DNA of 64,000 nt from an uncultured Collinsella sp. (GTDB lineage Bacteria > Actinomycetota > Coriobacteriia > Coriobacteriales > Coriobacteriaceae): the NCBI GenBank assembly GCA_958369225.1, contig CATXID010000001.1:310001-374000 (forward strand), given 5' to 3'. Under the pieces are notes generated by a model. That model had not been told where the DNA came from and searched no databases. It worked only from the letters and a program-made list of their open reading frames with translations. Of the stretch, positions 16,188 to 24,263 are shown one piece after another (position 1 is the first letter of the stretch; each line of letters opens with the position of its first letter). The position numbers were made by a program, and so were the translations under genes.

Positions 16188-16493
16188 ATGTATATCAAGA
16201 AGGGCGATAAGGTCCAGGTTCTCTCTGGTAAGGATCGCGGCAAGCAGGGCGTTATCCTGCGTGCTCTCCCCGCCGAGAACAAGGTCGTTGTCGAGGGCGT
16301 TTCGGTCGTCAAGAAGGCCGTCAAGCCCAACGCTGCCAACCAGCAGGGCGGCATCGTTTCGCAGGAGGCTCCCATCGACGCCTCCAACGTCAATCTCGTC
16401 TGCCCCGAGTGCGGTAAGGTTACCCGCGTCGGTCACGAGAAGGACGGCAAGAACAAGCTGCGCGTCTGCAAGAAGTGCGGCCACAAGTTCTAA
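16188..16493 (+). CDS. rplX: 50S ribosomal protein L24
   Basis: Initiates large-subunit assembly; KOW-motif protein of 101 residues with KKGDKVQVLSGKDRGKQG at the N terminus and a C-terminal CPECGKVTR...CKKCGHKF zinc-ribbon pair (two CxxC). In nearly all bacteria rplE follows directly; here a terminator follows and rplE is 34 kb away. Confidence 0.95.
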   Translation: MYIKKGDKVQVLSGKDRGKQGVILRALPAENKVVVEGVSVVKKAVKPNAANQQGGIVSQEAPIDASNVNLVCPECGKVTRVGHEKDGKNKLRVCKKCGHKF

Positions 16494-16519
16494 GCTGCCC
16501 GCAACATCAAGTTGCTAGC

Positions 16520-16556
16520 AAAGGCCCGGATGTCCCACGGCACCCGGGCCTTTTTC
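16520..16556 (+). terminator. Rho-independent terminator after rplX
   Basis: AAAGGCCCGG pairs with CCGGGCC and runs into TTTTT. It terminates the first half of the spc operon 27 bases after the rplX stop, so the second half cannot simply be read through. Confidence 0.9.
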
Positions 16557-16563
16557 TATCCCT

Positions 16564-16700
16564 ACTCATTGGGGACAGACTTAAATTACTCATTGGGGAC
16601 AGACTTACATGAGTGATTGCGCTCATTGGGGACAGACTTAAATGAGTGATCGATGGGGACAGCCTTGCAACGAAAGCGGTACATGGGGACGTTCCCTATG
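16564..16700 (+). repeat. Cluster of GGGGACAGACTTA direct repeats
   Basis: Three near-identical units with CTCATTGGGGACAGACTTA begin at 16565, 16589 and 16622; two end in ATGAGTGA, so CTCATT can pair with AATGAG around a GGGGACAGACTT loop. Degenerate heads follow at 16654 (GGGGACAGCC) and 16685 (GGGGACGTTCCC). The GGGGAC head resembles REP-type elements mobilised by Y1 tyrosine transposases, but no such gene is in the window. Confidence 0.75.
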
Positions 16701-16822
16701 TGCCGGTAGTTCGGGGCGGTCCTTTGATGTCCGATGCCCCCGGAGATGTCGAGTATCACGGACTACTCTGTCTTTTGGGGCTTTGGTGTTCCGTCTCTTT
16801 ATGTTTCGCAAGGATCGTCGCA

Positions 16823-16952
16823 TGCGCATTTACGCGCATAGACTTGCGCGATAATGCGCATAACCGCGCAAATATCTGTCAACTATGGCTAAATAATGAC
16901 CAAAAAGCAAATAGACACGCAAATACAAGTAAATGCGCGCGCATTTGTGCGA
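16823..16952. promoter_or_regulatory. Cluster of TGCGC/GCGCA palindromes upstream of the oxidoreductase
   Basis: The AT-rich stretch holds repeated GCGCA half-sites, including TGCGCA at 16823-16828 and the perfect palindrome AAATGCGCGCGCATTT at 16931-16946. It lies before the Gfo/Idh-deoR pair and is a plausible operator region for the DeoR-family regulator encoded in the same unit. Binding is inferred. Confidence 0.4.
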
Positions 16953-17001
16953 ATATAGGGCTGTTGGAAATGAAGAACTTCCGATGACTCAGGAGGCACA
17001 T

Positions 17002-18081
17002 ATGGCAGATTCCAAGCAGGCTCCACTCGACTCCGCGGCAGCCGCAAAGGCAGCGTTCGCTTCGGTCCAGGGCAAGCCGTTCCCAAACGACATCTTTACG
17101 GCTCCCGAGCTTCGTTGGGCTGTGATCGGATGCGGTGTTATCGCCAACCAGATGGCCCAGTCTCTTGCCCTTGCCGGTCGCAAGCTCGCGGGTGTCGCCA
17201 ACCGTACGCTGTCCAAGGCCCAGGCTTTTGCCGAGCAGTATGGCGTCGAGAAAGTGTACGAGTCGGTTGAGGACCTCTACGCCGATCCGGACATCGACGC
17301 CGTCTATATCACCACGCCGCACAACACGCATATCACCTATCTGCGTGCCGCGCTGGCTGCCGGCAAGCACGTACTCTGTGAGAAGGCCATTACCCTCAAC
17401 TCTGCCGAGCTCGACGAGGCCCGTGCCATCGCCGACGAGCATAACGTGGTCCTCATGGACGCCACTACGGTGCTCCACATGCCGCTGTATCAGGAGCTGC
17501 GCCGTCGCATGGATGCGGGCGACTTTGGCCGGATGAACCTCGCCCAGCTCAACTTTGGCAGCTATAAGGAGTACGGCGACCTGACTAACCGCTTCTACAA
17601 CCGTAGTCTTGCCGGCGGCGCCATGCTCGACATTGGCGTGTATGCCCTGTCCGTCATGCGCCTGTTTATGGCCAGCCAACCCACCGAGGTGGTGTCTCTG
17701 GGCAATACCTGCGAGACTGGCGTTGACGTCGCGGGTGGCATTGTCTGCCGTAATGCCGAGCAGCAGCTGGGCGTGGTGAGCCTTACGCTCCACTCCAAGC
17801 AGCCCAAGCGCTCGGTCATCAGCTTCGATAAGTGCTATGTCGAGGTCAACGAGTATCCGCGTGCCGATCATGCGACCATCGTGTGGACTGCAGACGGTCA
17901 CCGTGAGGAGGTCCACGCCGGAACCGAGGCCTACGCACTGTGCTACGAGATGGCCGACCTGGAGAAGGCCGTTGCCGGCGATGATTCGAAGCGCGAGCTT
18001 CTGGGCTATGCTTCCGATGTTATGGAGCTGATGACCAAGCTCCGCGCCGATTGGGGAGTCGTGTACCCCGAGGAGGAGTAA
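17002..18081 (+). CDS. Gfo/Idh/MocA family NAD(P)-dependent oxidoreductase
   Basis: Cytoplasmic dehydrogenase of 359 residues acting on a sugar, cyclitol or related alcohol. The nucleotide-binding motif GCGVIANQMAQ is near residue 40, and the conserved CEKP motif is CEKAITLN here, with Ala in place of Pro. The C-terminal alpha/beta domain includes GGAMLDIGVYAL. ATG 17002 has AGGAGG six bases upstream; an in-frame ATG at 16984 lacks one. It is three bases from deoR, forming a two-gene unit. Substrate unknown. Confidence 0.85.
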   Translation: MADSKQAPLDSAAAAKAAFASVQGKPFPNDIFTAPELRWAVIGCGVIANQMAQSLALAGRKLAGVANRTLSKAQAFAEQYGVEKVYESVEDLYADPDIDAVYITTPHNTHITYLRAALAAGKHVLCEKAITLNSAELDEARAIADEHNVVLMDATTVLHMPLYQELRRRMDAGDFGRMNLAQLNFGSYKEYGDLTNRFYNRSLAGGAMLDIGVYALSVMRLFMASQPTEVVSLGNTCETGVDVAGGIVCRNAEQQLGVVSLTLHSKQPKRSVISFDKCYVEVNEYPRADHATIVWTADGHREEVHAGTEAYALCYEMADLEKAVAGDDSKRELLGYASDVMELMTKLRADWGVVYPEEE

Positions 18082-18084
18082 GCG

Positions 18085-18831
18085 ATGCTTGCGGAAGATA
18101 GGCTCAACGCGATCGTGTCAATGGTGCAGCAGGCTGGCTCGGTTACCGTGCCGGAGCTTGCTGAGGCCCTGGGCGTGACGGCGTCTACTATTCGGCGCGA
18201 CCTGCAGACGCTCGACCGAGCACACCGTATCGCCAAGGTGCACGGAGGTGCGACAAGTCTGGAGCGCGCGCACGTGACGCGCGACCTGACGATCAACGAG
18301 CGCAGCGATCTCCATAATGATGACAAGGAGCGCATCTGCGCCCGTGCGGCGGCGCTTGTGGAGCCCGAGAGCTTTGTGTACATCGATTCAGGTTCGACGA
18401 CGCTTAGGCTCATCGAGCATCTTCCGCGCCTTGAGGGCGTCACCTATGTGACCGACTCCGTGCTCCATGCTCAGCATCTCGCTCTGCGCGGCATGCGCAC
18501 CGTGGTGCTGGGCGGCGAGCTCAAGCCCGAGACCGAGGCGCTCGTTGGCCCCGATGCCTTGGCAACCCTGGACCGCTATAACTTCAACTGCGGCTTTTGG
18601 GGTTCTAACGGCATTGCCGCCGAGCAGGGCTTCACGGCGCCCGATATCGAGGAGGCACAAGTAAAGCGTATCTCGATGCGTCATACGGCCAAGCGCTTCG
18701 TAATCTCGGACGCCAGTAAATTTGGCATAGTGGCGCCCGTTAAGTTCGCGGACTTCCGCGACGCAACGATTATTACCGCAGGCGAGGTGCCAGCCAAGTA
18801 CCGGGCAATGGACAACGTCATCACGGTCTAG
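18085..18831 (+). CDS. DeoR/GlpR family transcriptional regulator
   Basis: Repressor of 248 residues with an N-terminal winged HTH (LAEDRLNAIVSMVQQAGSVTV, then ASTIRRDLQTLDR) and a C-terminal sugar-phosphate sensor domain with YIDSGSTTL and VVLGGEL. The HTH carries the family pattern IRRDL. It probably controls the adjacent oxidoreductase and itself; GCGCA palindromes upstream are candidate operators. Confidence 0.9.
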   Translation: MLAEDRLNAIVSMVQQAGSVTVPELAEALGVTASTIRRDLQTLDRAHRIAKVHGGATSLERAHVTRDLTINERSDLHNDDKERICARAAALVEPESFVYIDSGSTTLRLIEHLPRLEGVTYVTDSVLHAQHLALRGMRTVVLGGELKPETEALVGPDALATLDRYNFNCGFWGSNGIAAEQGFTAPDIEEAQVKRISMRHTAKRFVISDASKFGIVAPVKFADFRDATIITAGEVPAKYRAMDNVITV

Positions 18832-18870
18832 CGACAGGGCAAGGTCAAAACCATTTAGGTTCCTCAATAG

Positions 18871-18908
18871 AAAAGCGGCAACACCCTCGATGGGCGATGC
18901 CGCTTTTG
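18871..18908 (+). terminator. Terminator after deoR-family gene
   Basis: AAAAGCGGCA pairs with TGCCGCTTTT. It could act in both directions. Confidence 0.85.
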
Positions 18909-18922
18909 TTGTCTACCGGTTT

Positions 18923-19142
18923 TGTCTAAGTCTGTAACAACTGGACCGTCAAAAGTGGGCCAGGTGTTACAGATTGAGATACTTCCGAACCTTGCCGTCC
19001 CTTTGTCTCGATCTGTAACATCTGGGACCGATTTTGACGAGTTATTGTTACAGATTGAGATTTTCCCTTGAGGGGGATTCGAATGTCTCGATCTGTAACA
19101 GATAGACCGGAAAATGGGTTCTAACTGTTACAGATCGAGACG
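18923..19142. repeat. Three tandem palindromes, alternating 17-bp half-sites
   Basis: Half-sites resembling TGTCTCGATCTGTAACA start at 18923, 19004 and 19084; their reverse complements start at 18965, 19046 and 19126. Each pair encloses exactly 25 bases, and the gaps between pairs are 22 and 21 bases. Loop sequences differ but each contains GACCG near its start. The units repeat every 80-81 bp. The array lies between two convergent transcripts and encodes no protein. Confidence 0.9.
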
Positions 19143-19211
19143 TTTTGGGACCGCGGCTGAGCCATCGCAGTCAAAACCACCACAAAGGTGCCTGTCCCTA
19201 TTTGGCAGGTA

Positions 19212-19871
19212 TTAGGGTTCCCAGGGGCAGGGGGCTTCGATGTGGATGTGCTCACCGGTTACGGGATGCGTAAAGGACACGCTGTGGGCGTGGAGCATGA
19301 GGCCGCAAGGACGCGGCGTGCCGTACAGGTCGTCGCCAACCAGGGGATGACGCTCGCTCGCCAGATGCACACGGATTTGGTGCTTACGGCCGGTGAGCAG
19401 CTCGACATCGATATACGAGCGCGTGGGCAGGCCACGACGGCTCTTAAGACGCTTGAGCACCTTCACGCGCGTCTGAGACGGCTTGCCGCTGGCGCCGACG
19501 CGCATCTTTCGGCTGTCGTGACGGTCACGGGCGATGGGCTTGTCGATGAGCTTTTCGTTCCAGTCGATCTTGCCCTCGGCGAGCGCCAGGTAGTGCTTTT
19601 CAAAAGCGCGGTCGATGACCATCTGGTCAAAGGCGGGCTGCGTCTGCTTGTCGAGCGAGAACAGCACCACGCCGGTGGTGTCGCGGTCCAGGCGGTTGAG
19701 CGGCTGCATGTCGGTCGCGGCAAAGCCGTCGCCCATCGCCAGCAGCAGGTCGCTGGCGTAGTCGGTGAGCGTGCGCTCGCCGGTGCCGTCGCCGTGGACG
19801 ATCATGCCGGCGGGCTTGTCGATGGCCATGAGCCAGGCGTCGCAGTAGAGGACTTGAGGTTCTTCGTTCAC
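19212..19871 (-). CDS. RluA-family pseudouridine synthase
   Basis: Converts uridine to pseudouridine in rRNA or tRNA. 219 residues, short for the family: no S4 domain at the N terminus, so it is of the RluA/TruC-like compact type. The catalytic Asp is in NRLDRDTTG near residue 60, and the C-terminal LLTGRKHQIRVHLASERHPLVGD is a family hallmark. The start overlaps no other gene and lies 15 bases downstream of the U32 peptidase gene, so both are probably cotranscribed. Target nucleotide not assignable. Confidence 0.9.
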   Translation of the reverse strand: MNEEPQVLYCDAWLMAIDKPAGMIVHGDGTGERTLTDYASDLLLAMGDGFAATDMQPLNRLDRDTTGVVLFSLDKQTQPAFDQMVIDRAFEKHYLALAEGKIDWNEKLIDKPIARDRHDSRKMRVGASGKPSQTRVKVLKRLKSRRGLPTRSYIDVELLTGRKHQIRVHLASERHPLVGDDLYGTPRPCGLMLHAHSVSFTHPVTGEHIHIEAPCPWEP

Positions 19872-19886
19872 GTGTAAGCCTTTCGG

Positions 19887-22379
19887 TTAGCTGATTCCCA
19901 CAAACATGCAGCCCGAAGTCGCCCCGCGTAAGCGGGCGGCGGGCTTGCGGCCGGCCCGCGCTGCTTCGACGGCACGACGGACACGGGCGACGGCACGGCC
20001 CACCTCATCCGTCTCGAGCAGTGTTCCGTCCACCATGAGGCGACGCACGCCGGCATCGAGCAGCTGAGGAACCTGCGGCGTGAGGTCGATGGGGTAGGCA
20101 TCGTACAGGCGAGAGCGGCCGTGGATGTCGGTGCGGACGGGCATGACCTTTCCGTCGATATTCTTGAGCGAGAGCTTGCGGGCACGCAGACGGCAGTTGA
20201 CACAATCGTGGATGCAGCCGTTGGCAACCTGCAGAATGCAATGCTCGCTTGTCATGACGCGCGGGCGGCCAAAGACGGTGATGCCCAGAGCCGCGGGCGC
20301 GGCGGCACCGAGCGAGACAATCTCGTCGAGCGTGATTTCGGGCGAGAGCCAAAACGCACCGGCTCCGCGTTCGGCAAGTGCCTCCATGCAGGGCGTGTTG
20401 TGCACCGGCAGGCAAGAGCGAATCTCGGCTGTGGCGCCGGCATGCGCGGCTACGGCGAGCTCGGAGATATTGCCGACGGCGACGGTGGCCCCAGCCTGCA
20501 TCCACGGGTCGACGCGAGCATGGTCGACGGCGCGGCAGACCTCATCGAGCACGGGAACAATACCCTGCTCAAGCGCATCGGCGGGGGAGAGCCCGGCCGC
20601 GTCAAGTGCGTCAGTGGTCATATAGATGCGCGCGGCGCCCTCGGCACGAGCTGCCTCGGCGGCTTCGAGCGTGGTGACGGCGGCGCAGATTTGCGGCTCG
20701 TCACGGTAATGCTCGGGCATGGCGCGCGTACATTTGTCGAGCACCGGCAGCTCGAGCGTTTTCGCGCGTTCCTCGTACGGCGACAGAATGGCCTCCTCCA
20801 ATGCTTTACAGGCAGCGGCGCGCACCTTGTGCACGGCGGAGAAGCCCATACCGCAGCCGGCGTCGAGCGAAATGTCAAAGCCCGCTGCCTCAAAGGGCGA
20901 GGAACCCATGCGGCCTACATGCTCAACCAGGTCTGCCGCCTCGACCGCGCGCGTCTTGGCGGCCTCGACGGTAAAGCCCGTGGCCGTGGCGGTGAGCGCG
21001 GAGTTGTCACAGCAGGTGAGTGTGACAGTAAACGGCTCGCCCAGGCGCGCCACGACGGACACATCAACAGCTCGGCGGCGCAGCACATCGCGCTTGAGCG
21101 CGGCGCCGGCGGCGTCGATGGCACGCTGACTGCGAATCACGCGGACGCGGCAGCCCTCGGGCATGCTGCGGGGCACGCGACATTCGATGATGTCGCCCGC
21201 GGCGGCATCATCGGCGGCAATAGTGGTCAGGAACTGGTCGAATTCGTCGTCGTGGCGAAGCTCCAGCAGGTCGCCCTTGTCCACGGGCTCAAACAGCTCA
21301 ATGCGGGCGATGGCGGCGCGGCGACGGCGGTCGTCGGGCTTAAGGCCGCGTACATCGCGGTTGGCCAGACGGCTGCCCAGCACCGTGCCCACGATCTGGC
21401 CGCGATTGTTGGAACGCTCATAGCTCATCATTTCGTCGCCCGAGGTGCCGTCCTGATAGGCGTGCGTAAAGTCGCGGTTGAAGCAGCGCTTGAGCTGGCG
21501 CTGGCGGGCGGCTTCCTCGTCCTTGGCAACGGTGGCTCCGGATAGCATGTCGTCAATTTCGTGACGATACACATCAACGATGGAGTACACGTAATCGGGC
21601 GCCTTCATGCGGCCCTCGAGCTTGAGCGACGCGGCGCCGGCGTCATACAGACGGCGAACAAGCTGTGAGGTGTTGGTGTCACGCGGGCATAGCGCACGCT
21701 CGCGGCCGGCGGGGGAGAGCGCGCGACCGTTCTCGTCGATCAGCTCGTAGGGCAGGCGGCAGGGCTGGGCGCACATGCCGCGGTTGGCCGATCGTCCCGC
21801 CATGGCAAAGCTCGAAAGCAGGCACAGGCCCGAGTAGCAAAAGCAGATGGCGCCGTGGCTAAAGACCTCAAGGTCCACATCGGGCGCGGCATCGTGAATG
21901 GTGGCAATTTCGTCGATGGAAAGTTCGCGCGAGAGAGTCACGCGGTCGGCGCCCTGCTCGCGGCACCAAAGGGTTCCGCGGTCGTCGTGGATGTTTGCCT
22001 GGGTTGAGATGTGCGTCTCGATGCCGGGCATCGTGCGCTTGACCTCAAAGAACAGGCCCCAGTCCTGGATGATGAAGGCATCGGCGCCCAGCGTGGAGCA
22101 GCGATGGATGAGTTGCAGCGCATCGCCCATCTCGGACTGCTTGATGACGATGTTGACCGTGACGTAGACGCGCGACCCGGCTAGATGAGCGGCGCGGCAG
22201 GCTTGCTCAAAGGCCTCGTCGGTAAAGTTGGTGGCCTTGCGGCGGGCGTTGAAGCTGCCCATGCCGCAGTAGATGGCGTCTGCCCCGGCGGCGAGTGCGG
22301 CGGCAAAGGGCTCCGGGCCTCCGGCGGGGGCCAAAAGCTCGGGTCTGCGGTTGGTGGTTCGACTGGCGGTTGCGGTCAT
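19887..22379 (-). CDS. U32 family peptidase-like protein (RlhA/YhbU family)
   Basis: 830 residues. The N-terminal part has the family start PELLAPAGGPEPFAAALAAGADAIYCG and the U32 signature near GAICFCYSGLCLLSS with closely spaced Cys residues; a second U32-like half follows (about residues 540-800) ending in a Cys-rich CIHDCVNCRLR motif. E. coli RlhA and its relatives of this length hydroxylate 23S rRNA cytidine under prephenate and iron-dependent conditions, while others assist ubiquinone synthesis; an Fe-S cluster is likely. Pairing with a pseudouridine synthase supports an rRNA role, by inference. Confidence 0.85.
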   Translation of the reverse strand: MTATASRTTNRRPELLAPAGGPEPFAAALAAGADAIYCGMGSFNARRKATNFTDEAFEQACRAAHLAGSRVYVTVNIVIKQSEMGDALQLIHRCSTLGADAFIIQDWGLFFEVKRTMPGIETHISTQANIHDDRGTLWCREQGADRVTLSRELSIDEIATIHDAAPDVDLEVFSHGAICFCYSGLCLLSSFAMAGRSANRGMCAQPCRLPYELIDENGRALSPAGRERALCPRDTNTSQLVRRLYDAGAASLKLEGRMKAPDYVYSIVDVYRHEIDDMLSGATVAKDEEAARQRQLKRCFNRDFTHAYQDGTSGDEMMSYERSNNRGQIVGTVLGSRLANRDVRGLKPDDRRRRAAIARIELFEPVDKGDLLELRHDDEFDQFLTTIAADDAAAGDIIECRVPRSMPEGCRVRVIRSQRAIDAAGAALKRDVLRRRAVDVSVVARLGEPFTVTLTCCDNSALTATATGFTVEAAKTRAVEAADLVEHVGRMGSSPFEAAGFDISLDAGCGMGFSAVHKVRAAACKALEEAILSPYEERAKTLELPVLDKCTRAMPEHYRDEPQICAAVTTLEAAEAARAEGAARIYMTTDALDAAGLSPADALEQGIVPVLDEVCRAVDHARVDPWMQAGATVAVGNISELAVAAHAGATAEIRSCLPVHNTPCMEALAERGAGAFWLSPEITLDEIVSLGAAAPAALGITVFGRPRVMTSEHCILQVANGCIHDCVNCRLRARKLSLKNIDGKVMPVRTDIHGRSRLYDAYPIDLTPQVPQLLDAGVRRLMVDGTLLETDEVGRAVARVRRAVEAARAGRKPAARLRGATSGCMFVGIS

Positions 22380-22757
22380 ATCCTGCCTTTCAAAATGCTT
22401 AGATACTCAAAAGTATAGTGGTGCTGTTGCGGTGGACGAGCCCTGTGGCCCAAGCAGGATAAAGTCTTCAGCAGCCCTTGCAGCAAAAATGATCCGTTTC
22501 CCTCCGTCCCCTATGGATTGCCTGATCCGATGGGGACGGAGGGAAACGGATCATTTTGAGCTTCACCGTCCGGTCGTGCCGTTCAGCGGCCGACAGGCGC
22601 CGTTGGGCGATAAATTATTCTCGCAACGTGATAATAATCTTGCATCGCGCGGAAACCTTGAGTACTATCCCAAATCAAGCGCGGTGTTCAGACCGAATTG
22701 TGCCTCCCGGTGCGAACGCCGCGCTCACGCTCTCTATCTGATCGTAAGGAGAAAAAC
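22380..22757. other. Intergenic region between the U32 gene and ridA
   Basis: Divergent promoter region of 378 bases. It holds a 26-bp-arm palindrome (22486-22557) and AT-rich stretches around 22610-22645 with GTGATAATAATC, but no convincing promoter pair could be defined. No gene or RNA was recognised in it. Confidence 0.6.
22486..22557. repeat. Palindrome with GATCCGTTTCCCTCCGTCCCC arms, copy 1
   Basis: Arms 22486-22511 and 22532-22557 are perfect reverse complements over 26 bp, with a 20-base loop. The arm begins AAAATGATCCGTTT. A half copy is at 23215-23240 and a further full palindrome at 50420-50502. Confidence 0.92.
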
Positions 22758-23135
22758 ATGAGCAAGACCGTCGTGTCTTCCGATAACGCACCCGCAGCCA
22801 TCGGCCCGTATTCCCCCGGTATCCAGACCGGCAACATGGTGTTCCTGTCCGGCCAGCTGGGCATCGACCCCGCGACCGGCAAGCTGCCCGAGGGCGTCGA
22901 GGCCCAGGCCAAACAGTCCCTCGCCAACGTCGAAGCCCTGCTGACCGCTGCCGGCGCCACCTTTGCCGATGTCGTCAAGACCACGGTCTACCTGGCTGAC
23001 ATTGCCGACTTCGCTGCCGTGAACGAGATCTACGCCTCCAAGTTCGAGGCCCCGTTCCCCGCACGAAGCGCTTTCCAGGTTGCCGCCCTTCCGGCCGGCG
23101 GTTTGGTCGAGATCGAGGTCGTCGCCGCTCTCTAA
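22758..23135 (+). CDS. ridA: RidA family reactive intermediate deaminase
   Basis: Hydrolyses 2-aminoacrylate and other enamine/imine intermediates to keto acids plus ammonia, protecting PLP enzymes. 125 residues, normal length, with PAAIGPYSPG at the N terminus, FLSGQLGIDP in the core and the conserved Arg in PARSAFQVAALP. ATG 22758 follows GTAAGGAG; an upstream frame extension has no family support. Diaminopropionate ammonia-lyase, 16 kb downstream, makes 2-aminoacrylate, so a functional link with the purine cluster is plausible. Confidence 0.93.
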   Translation: MSKTVVSSDNAPAAIGPYSPGIQTGNMVFLSGQLGIDPATGKLPEGVEAQAKQSLANVEALLTAAGATFADVVKTTVYLADIADFAAVNEIYASKFEAPFPARSAFQVAALPAGGLVEIEVVAAL

Positions 23136-23164
23136 GACGTTGGCAACAACTAAACATGACATGC

Positions 23165-23199
23165 AAAAAGACCCTGCAGTGCGAGCTGCAGGGTCTTTT
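23165..23199 (+). terminator. Terminator after ridA
   Basis: AAAAGACCCTGCAG pairs with CTGCAGGGTCTTTT around a six-base loop: a strong stem with A/T tails on both sides, usable in both directions. Confidence 0.9.
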
Positions 23200-23214
23200 G
23201 TCAAGCGATGCGGC

Positions 23215-23240
23215 AAAATGATCCGTTTTCCTCCGTCCCC
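23215..23240 (+). repeat. Half copy of the GATCCGTTTTCCTCCGTCCCC repeat
   Basis: A single 26-base arm of the palindrome family at 22486-22557, with one base change (TTTTCC for TTTCCC). No opposite arm follows within 100 bases. Confidence 0.85.
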
Positions 23241-23254
23241 AAGGGATCGGTGGG

Positions 23255-23911
23255 TTAGCCTTCCTTCCGAACTTTTTGCAGGTAGCGGTAGACGCTTGGC
23301 TCCGAGATGCCCAGCGCGGTGGCGGCGCAGGCCACGGCGCCCTTGAGCATGAACACCCCGTTGCCGTTGAGGTGGCGAATGACGTCCACGCGGTCGCTCT
23401 GACCAAGCGATGCTACATCCAGCCCGCGCGCGCTCAGCAACTCGGCAATGCTGCGGTCGATGAGCTCCTGCGTGGACTCCGAAAGGCTTTCGACCTCGAT
23501 AGACGCAGGCTCCGCCTGCCTTGGCACAGCGTCGAAGCACGCCATGAGCTGCTGCGCCATGGCGTTGATGGAGCGCACGGTCGAGAGGTCGGTGTTGACG
23601 CAGAGCATACCGACGATCTCGTCATTCTCGCGGATAAAGTACGTCGCCGACTCCAGCGTCTTGCCACCGGCACCGCGCCCCTCGTAGCCCGTAATAAACG
23701 GCAGGTCGCGATACTTGGCATCGTGCATGATCTTGAGTGCCAGATCGGTGGCGGGACCGCCGACCTTGCGACCGCTCACGATGCCGTTGCGAATATCGAC
23801 GATGGCGTGGTCGGGATCCGAGAAATCATGCAGCACGATCTCGCTGTTCTTACCGAGTATCTGCTCCAGGAAATCGACCATCGGCAAAAAGCGACGTACG
23901 GTCTCGTTCAC
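23255..23911 (-). CDS. PAS-HTH transcriptional regulator, YheO-like (copy 1)
   Basis: 218 residues: a YheO-like PAS sensor domain (FLEQILGKNSEIVLHDF near the start, then NGIVSGRKVGGPATDLAL) and a C-terminal HTH (about residues 170-215, GISEPSVYRYLQKVRKEG). I start it at GTG 23911, preceded by AAAGGAG; a longer frame upstream lacks a ribosome site. It is divergent from the purine-permease operon and paralogous to the protein at 37706-38359, so it probably senses a purine-related ligand and controls that operon. This is inferred from position. Confidence 0.85.
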   Translation of the reverse strand: MNETVRRFLPMVDFLEQILGKNSEIVLHDFSDPDHAIVDIRNGIVSGRKVGGPATDLALKIMHDAKYRDLPFITGYEGRGAGGKTLESATYFIRENDEIVGMLCVNTDLSTVRSINAMAQQLMACFDAVPRQAEPASIEVESLSESTQELIDRSIAELLSARGLDVASLGQSDRVDVIRHLNGNGVFMLKGAVACAATALGISEPSVYRYLQKVRKEG

Positions 23912-24147
23912 GGGCAACTCCTTTGGGTGAAATCGGAAATGTTCATAACAATTTTTTCTCATGGTAACACGCTGCTCTTCATCTCGTATATCCGCAGGTA
24001 CATTGCGTAATACAGACGAACGGTAGGAATTTGGCGGTAAACGGTTGACCAAAAGAAAAGTTAGATGTTATTTTGACCAGACACTTTCCTGACCTGCGGA
24101 AACGCATTATCTCAGCTGAAGAATAGTCTGATAACAAAAAATTATTA
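23912..24147. other. Divergent intergenic region upstream of the purine operon
   Basis: AT-rich DNA between the PAS regulator and the permease promoter. It contains partially palindromic runs such as ATAACAAAAAATTATTAT at 24130-24147, similar in composition to the palindromes upstream of diaminopropionate ammonia-lyase. No gene seen. Confidence 0.5.
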
Positions 24148-24176
24148 TTGAGAATGAGAATCATCTTTAATACGAT
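24148..24176 (+). promoter_or_regulatory. Promoter of the purine operon overlapped by a Fur-like box
   Basis: TTGAGA (24148-24153) and TACGAT (24171-24176) are separated by 17 bases. GAGAATGAGAATCATCTTT at 24150-24168 agrees at about 14 of 19 positions with the classical Fur box and covers the spacer, where a bound repressor would block RNA polymerase. The promoter lies 87 bases before the permease start. Confidence 0.5.
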
Positions 24177-24263
24177 ATGCAACGAAGGCACAACCTCAAC
24201 CCCGCACTGCGTCACAATAGAGCGTTAGATGCGAAAACAACTATTTCGAGGATTGGTGGTCAA

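Noticed and set aside
18923..19142. CRISPR array
   Set aside because: Repeats alternate in orientation, only three pairs exist, there is no leader and no cas gene within the window.
22758..23135. A purine-pathway operon including ridA
   Set aside because: A bidirectional terminator follows ridA and the next gene runs in the opposite direction, so ridA is a separate unit; only a functional link is possible.
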